Positions 5,015 through 7,632 of a DNA stretch of 7,632 nt are shown in pieces. The notes beneath the pieces were generated by a model, which saw only the letters and a list, made by a program, of their open reading frames with translations, made no database searches and was not told the origin of the DNA. Each line of letters begins with the position of its first letter. Within the stretch, counting starts at the first letter, position 1. The translations under genes and the position numbers were made by a program. The DNA comes from JBDRHL01 sp043816955 (lineage in GTDB: Bacteria > Planctomycetota > Phycisphaerae > Sedimentisphaerales > CAYZTY01), in contig JBDRHL010000163.1 in the NCBI GenBank assembly GCA_043816955.1, positions 1-7,632 of the forward strand, read 5' to 3'.

Positions 5015-6913
5015 TTATTTTTGAAAAAGGAATTTGAGCAATTGTGCTTGTTGTGAAAAATCCGGTACGATAAGGTGAGCACCTGCCGTAATGAGTCGTG
5101 TTCGTTTGTCGAGGTTGAGGCCGTGGCGTCTGATTTCATCAGAGGCGATGGCAACAGCGATGCCGTCGTGTTTGCGGCATTGGCGGATCTCGACCGGTCC
5201 GTCGCCGAAGACAGCCAGTTGATCGCCGGAAAGGTTGTTTTCGGTCATAATCCTGTTTATGACCTGTTTTTTGGAATATTTTGTAATGTCTCCGACGGCG
5301 CCGTAGATTCTGCCTTCGAACAAGTCGGCATAGCCCAGAGCGGTTGCTTCATCGATAACATCGTTTATGTCGGTCCCGCTTGCCAGGTAAAGCCTGACAC
5401 CGCGGTTTTTGAGGTTTTTCAGGAAATCCACGGCTCCTTTTATTGTGTAATCGGTAAGGTCGAGTTCGCCATTTTTGAATTTGCCAATTCTTCTGTTGAC
5501 CAGTGCGAGAAGTTCGTTGTTGTAAATTTCTTTATATCCGAATTTATCCAGGATTTTGGCAGGGGGTACTATGGCGAATTCCCTGACCATCTCGACGAGG
5601 GCTTCCATCTGCAGAATGGTCTGGATGCCGGTGGATTTGTCGATGTAGTCGAGGATGCGGTTGCGGACCTTGTGGTAAAGTGTTTCGTCGGCTGATTTGT
5701 ATTGATCGCCGAGGACAGCCTTTATCATCATCGGTGCCATGATCTGTTCCCAGCCCTGACGCAGAGTGGAAATGGTGCCATCGTGGTCGAAGACGGCATG
5801 TTTTATTTTTCCTGTCGGGATCGCTTCTGCGCAAAGCTCAATCTGTGTCCCTTGGATATATCGTGCCTGGCGGATATCCGCAGCAAGTTCCGGCTGGTAG
5901 ATGTAATCTGGGTCTGTTGCGATTTCGAGTACTTCCTGCGGGCAGGCTGTTCCGGTCTGGAAAAGTTTCTGGACGGTAACGGCGGCGGCGAAGTTGGCAA
6001 AATGGGCGGCGGCCTGTGGAGAAGCGCCGGCTGCGAGCGAAAGAGCAAGAGCGCTTACGGTTGTGTCGCCTGCTCCTACGGTGTCGAGTTTTTTTAGCAG
6101 TTGAATACCGGGTACCTCAATGCAGGTGTCTTTGTCAACAGCTATTATGCCCCTGTGGCCTCGTGTTACAAAGACCGGTTTTCGGGATTTTTCAAAAAGA
6201 CTGCCGGCAAAGCTTTTTATATCGGAGAGAGTAAAAACAGCATCCGGGCCGGCTTCAATGTTGTTCAGCCTGGCGGCTTCAAGGTCGTTTGTCTTGCGGT
6301 AGACATGGCTGAACATATGGCCGTAGTGACGTGAATCCAGGAGGATAATCTTATCGTTGTATTTTTTGAAGAGGGCATTTGCGCGGGTAATAAATGATTC
6401 GTTGGGTATGCTGTCCGGCACCTGCTGGTTAAATATGGTCGCGTCGCAGCATCGAATTGCCTGCTCAAGATTCGCAATGACGGCATCGTCGGTCCCGGTC
6501 GAACGTTTGCTGCGGAAGCCGAAATCGATTCTGGACTGCTCCTGATCTCCGAGGTATCTTTTGGCGAATGTAACCGTATCGAAGTTTTCCTGCTGAATGA
6601 CGAGGCCGGAGGTGTCAACGCCAAGCTGCCGGAATTGTCTGAGCAATTCGCAGCCGAAGATGTCCGGCCCGATGACGCCGACGGCTTTTATGGCGGCGGG
6701 CTTCAGGGCGGCAATGTTTGCGATGATGTTGGAGGCGCCGCCGAGCGTGTAGTAATGTTTTCGGACTGCCTGGCCTTTCAGGCCGGTTTCAACGGAGACC
6801 TCGGAGCCTGCCGGGTCAAGCATCCAGTACGCGTCGAGGCAGAAATCTCCGTAAACAGCGATAGTGACATTTTTGATTCTGTCGAGGATTTCTTTTACCT
6901 GTTCTATTTTCAC
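5015..6913 (-). CDS. Fused PfkB sugar kinase (RfaE/HldE-like) and HAD phosphatase
   Basis: A 632-residue cytoplasmic fusion. Residues 1 to about 330 are a ribokinase/PfkB-family kinase most like the kinase domain of HldE/RfaE: GDFCLDAYW (22-30), the Gly-Gly-Ala-Ser-Asn signature at 58-62 and the second PfkB signature DTVGAGDTTVSAL (277-289), with catalytic Asp283. Residues of about 370-632 are a haloacid dehalogenase phosphatase: motif I FDHDGT (nucleophile Asp376, acid Asp378), an alpha-helical insert of about 130 residues typical of a C1 cap, motif II LASGTD (Ser512), a lysine near 545-549, and motif IV FGDGPVE (Asp571, Glu575). Ordinary HldE carries an adenylyltransferase here instead. The start is GTG, overlapping the upstream stop as GTGA, with GGAGG (6924-6928) 10 bases before it. 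If the kinase acts on a heptose 7-phosphate, the phosphatase could perform the next step, but the substrate is inferred. Both active sites look intact. Confidence 0.93.
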   Translation of the reverse strand: MKIEQVKEILDRIKNVTIAVYGDFCLDAYWMLDPAGSEVSVETGLKGQAVRKHYYTLGGASNIIANIAALKPAAIKAVGVIGPDIFGCELLRQFRQLGVDTSGLVIQQENFDTVTFAKRYLGDQEQSRIDFGFRSKRSTGTDDAVIANLEQAIRCCDATIFNQQVPDSIPNESFITRANALFKKYNDKIILLDSRHYGHMFSHVYRKTNDLEAARLNNIEAGPDAVFTLSDIKSFAGSLFEKSRKPVFVTRGHRGIIAVDKDTCIEVPGIQLLKKLDTVGAGDTTVSALALSLAAGASPQAAAHFANFAAAVTVQKLFQTGTACPQEVLEIATDPDYIYQPELAADIRQARYIQGTQIELCAEAIPTGKIKHAVFDHDGTISTLRQGWEQIMAPMMIKAVLGDQYKSADETLYHKVRNRILDYIDKSTGIQTILQMEALVEMVREFAIVPPAKILDKFGYKEIYNNELLALVNRRIGKFKNGELDLTDYTIKGAVDFLKNLKNRGVRLYLASGTDINDVIDEATALGYADLFEGRIYGAVGDITKYSKKQVINRIMTENNLSGDQLAVFGDGPVEIRQCRKHDGIAVAIASDEIRRHGLNLDKRTRLITAGAHLIVPDFSQQAQLLKFLFQK

Positions 6914-7632
6914 TTCAGACCTGCCTCCAGCAGCCGGATAATATTTTTGTACAGCAGCGGTATAGCGGCTTTCTGATTTGCCTGTATGTAATAACCCCGA
7001 CCGTTGTAGGCCTGGGGGACACGAGTGACGATGCTTTTCTGGTCGCGGAAGTAATAGTATTGTGCTGATTCGTCGGTCATTTCGGCAGGATTGTGGTTTC
7101 GCAGGTCGAAGTCAGCGGTGAGGATGCCTTTGGGCGTTTTTCCGACGTTGGCAGCCATGCTTACAGCTTTGAGGAAAACTTCGGGTCCTGTGACGGCGCT
7201 TCCTACGTTGAGTATTACACCGCCGCGGGTCAGATTTGTTACATGCTGGGTATATATTAGGAAGTCTCTGCCGCTGCAACCTCCCTTTGCGCAGCCGTCG
7301 AATGATTCATGCTGGTCGGTGACGTCGGTACCTATTCCGACGTGAACGGTAAAGGGGATGTTGTTTCTGTAACATGCCGCAAGTATGCTCAATTCCGGAT
7401 GAGCAAATTGTATTGGAGAGTTTTTGCCTGCGATAAGTGCGAGGACTTCATCGCGGAAATCCTCGTCGCAGATCATTCTGCCGAGAGATTCACCGTAACC
7501 AAGATTGTACCTGTTGCCAAGTCGTATGGCGATATTCTGGCAGGCGAATTCATATGCCATGCCGAACTGTCCTTCTTCGAGGGCCTGCGGAACATACTCG
7601 CTTGTCTGGCCGATAAGAGCAAGCTCAAAGTC
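6910..7632 (-). CDS. Conserved protein of unknown function, 5' end outside window
   Basis: Partial gene: 240 codons are visible and the frame stays open to the right edge, beyond the internal ATG at 7560. The start is therefore not in the window. Landmarks, numbered from the window edge: LGYGESLGRM near 44-53, VGIGTDVTDQH (99-109), a pair of cysteines in DGCAKGGCSG (114 and 119), the Gly-rich GGVILNVGSAVTGPEVFLKA (137-156), SAQYYYFRDQKSIVTRV near 189-205, and YYIQANQKAAIPLLY near 214-228. The glycine-rich strand-loop-helix followed by LTADFDL suggests a Rossmann-like or other nucleotide-binding alpha/beta fold. From memory, related conserved proteins occur beside heptose-kinase-type genes in sugar-activation operons, but I cannot name the family with confidence. 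It overlaps the kinase-phosphatase gene by the GTGA stop/start, so the two are almost surely co-transcribed and translationally coupled. Confidence 0.9.
   Translation of the reverse strand, partial: DFELALIGQTSEYVPQALEEGQFGMAYEFACQNIAIRLGNRYNLGYGESLGRMICDEDFRDEVLALIAGKNSPIQFAHPELSILAACYRNNIPFTVHVGIGTDVTDQHESFDGCAKGGCSGRDFLIYTQHVTNLTRGGVILNVGSAVTGPEVFLKAVSMAANVGKTPKGILTADFDLRNHNPAEMTDESAQYYYFRDQKSIVTRVPQAYNGRGYYIQANQKAAIPLLYKNIIRLLEAGLK

Noticed and set aside
5075..5695. Long plus-strand reading frame (206 codons) opposite the kinase-phosphatase gene
   Set aside because: It lies wholly antisense to a strongly supported protein with intact HAD motifs. Its sequence has no recognisable domain and no ribosome binding site that I can see.

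Overview
The window is a gene-dense piece of bacterial chromosome of roughly balanced base composition. It carries five complete protein genes, one gene cut by the right edge and one probable small exported protein. No tRNA, rRNA, CRISPR array, insertion sequence or phage gene is visible. The proteins suggest a Gram-negative-type envelope: several signal peptides, a TesA-like hydrolase, and a sugar kinase resembling the LPS heptose kinase. At least two genes lack a Shine-Dalgarno sequence and seem to be read from leaderless mRNAs. Planctomycetes or their relatives would fit, but that is a weak inference; the sequence itself does not fix the phylum.

Layout, left to right. Positions 1-110 hold nothing I can name. 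A 70-residue exported protein of unknown function (111-323, minus) has a strong ribosome binding site. The 324-580 gap holds a perfect hairpin and a possible 34-codon upstream ORF. A sigma70-type promoter (581-609) then drives RNase D (641-1801, plus). Converging on it is a 398-residue exported protein of the ClpP/SppA/NfeD crotonase-like fold (1842-3038, minus), in which the catalytic serine appears replaced by alanine. Diverging from that gene is a TesA/GDSL-type SGNH hydrolase (3116-3790, plus). The two start from a very short intergenic region with overlapping TATAAT boxes, one on each strand.

The right half reads leftward. A gene running off the window (6910 to beyond 7632) belongs to a conserved family I cannot name with confidence. 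It overlaps, by a GTGA stop/start, a 632-residue fusion of a PfkB-family (RfaE/HldE-like) sugar kinase and a HAD-family phosphatase (5015-6913). After a 98-bp gap with a bulged hairpin comes a stand-alone BioD-like P-loop plus DRTGG protein (3816-4916), which resembles the regulatory N-terminus of some phosphotransacetylases but lacks the acetyltransferase domain. It has its own TATAGT box 7 bases before the ATG.

The points most worth checking are the apparent pseudoprotease, the leaderless/bidirectional promoter at 3026-3075, the kinase-phosphatase fusion (which could carry out two consecutive steps of heptose activation), and the orphan DRTGG protein next to it. I see no clear evidence of a wholly new defence or mobile system.
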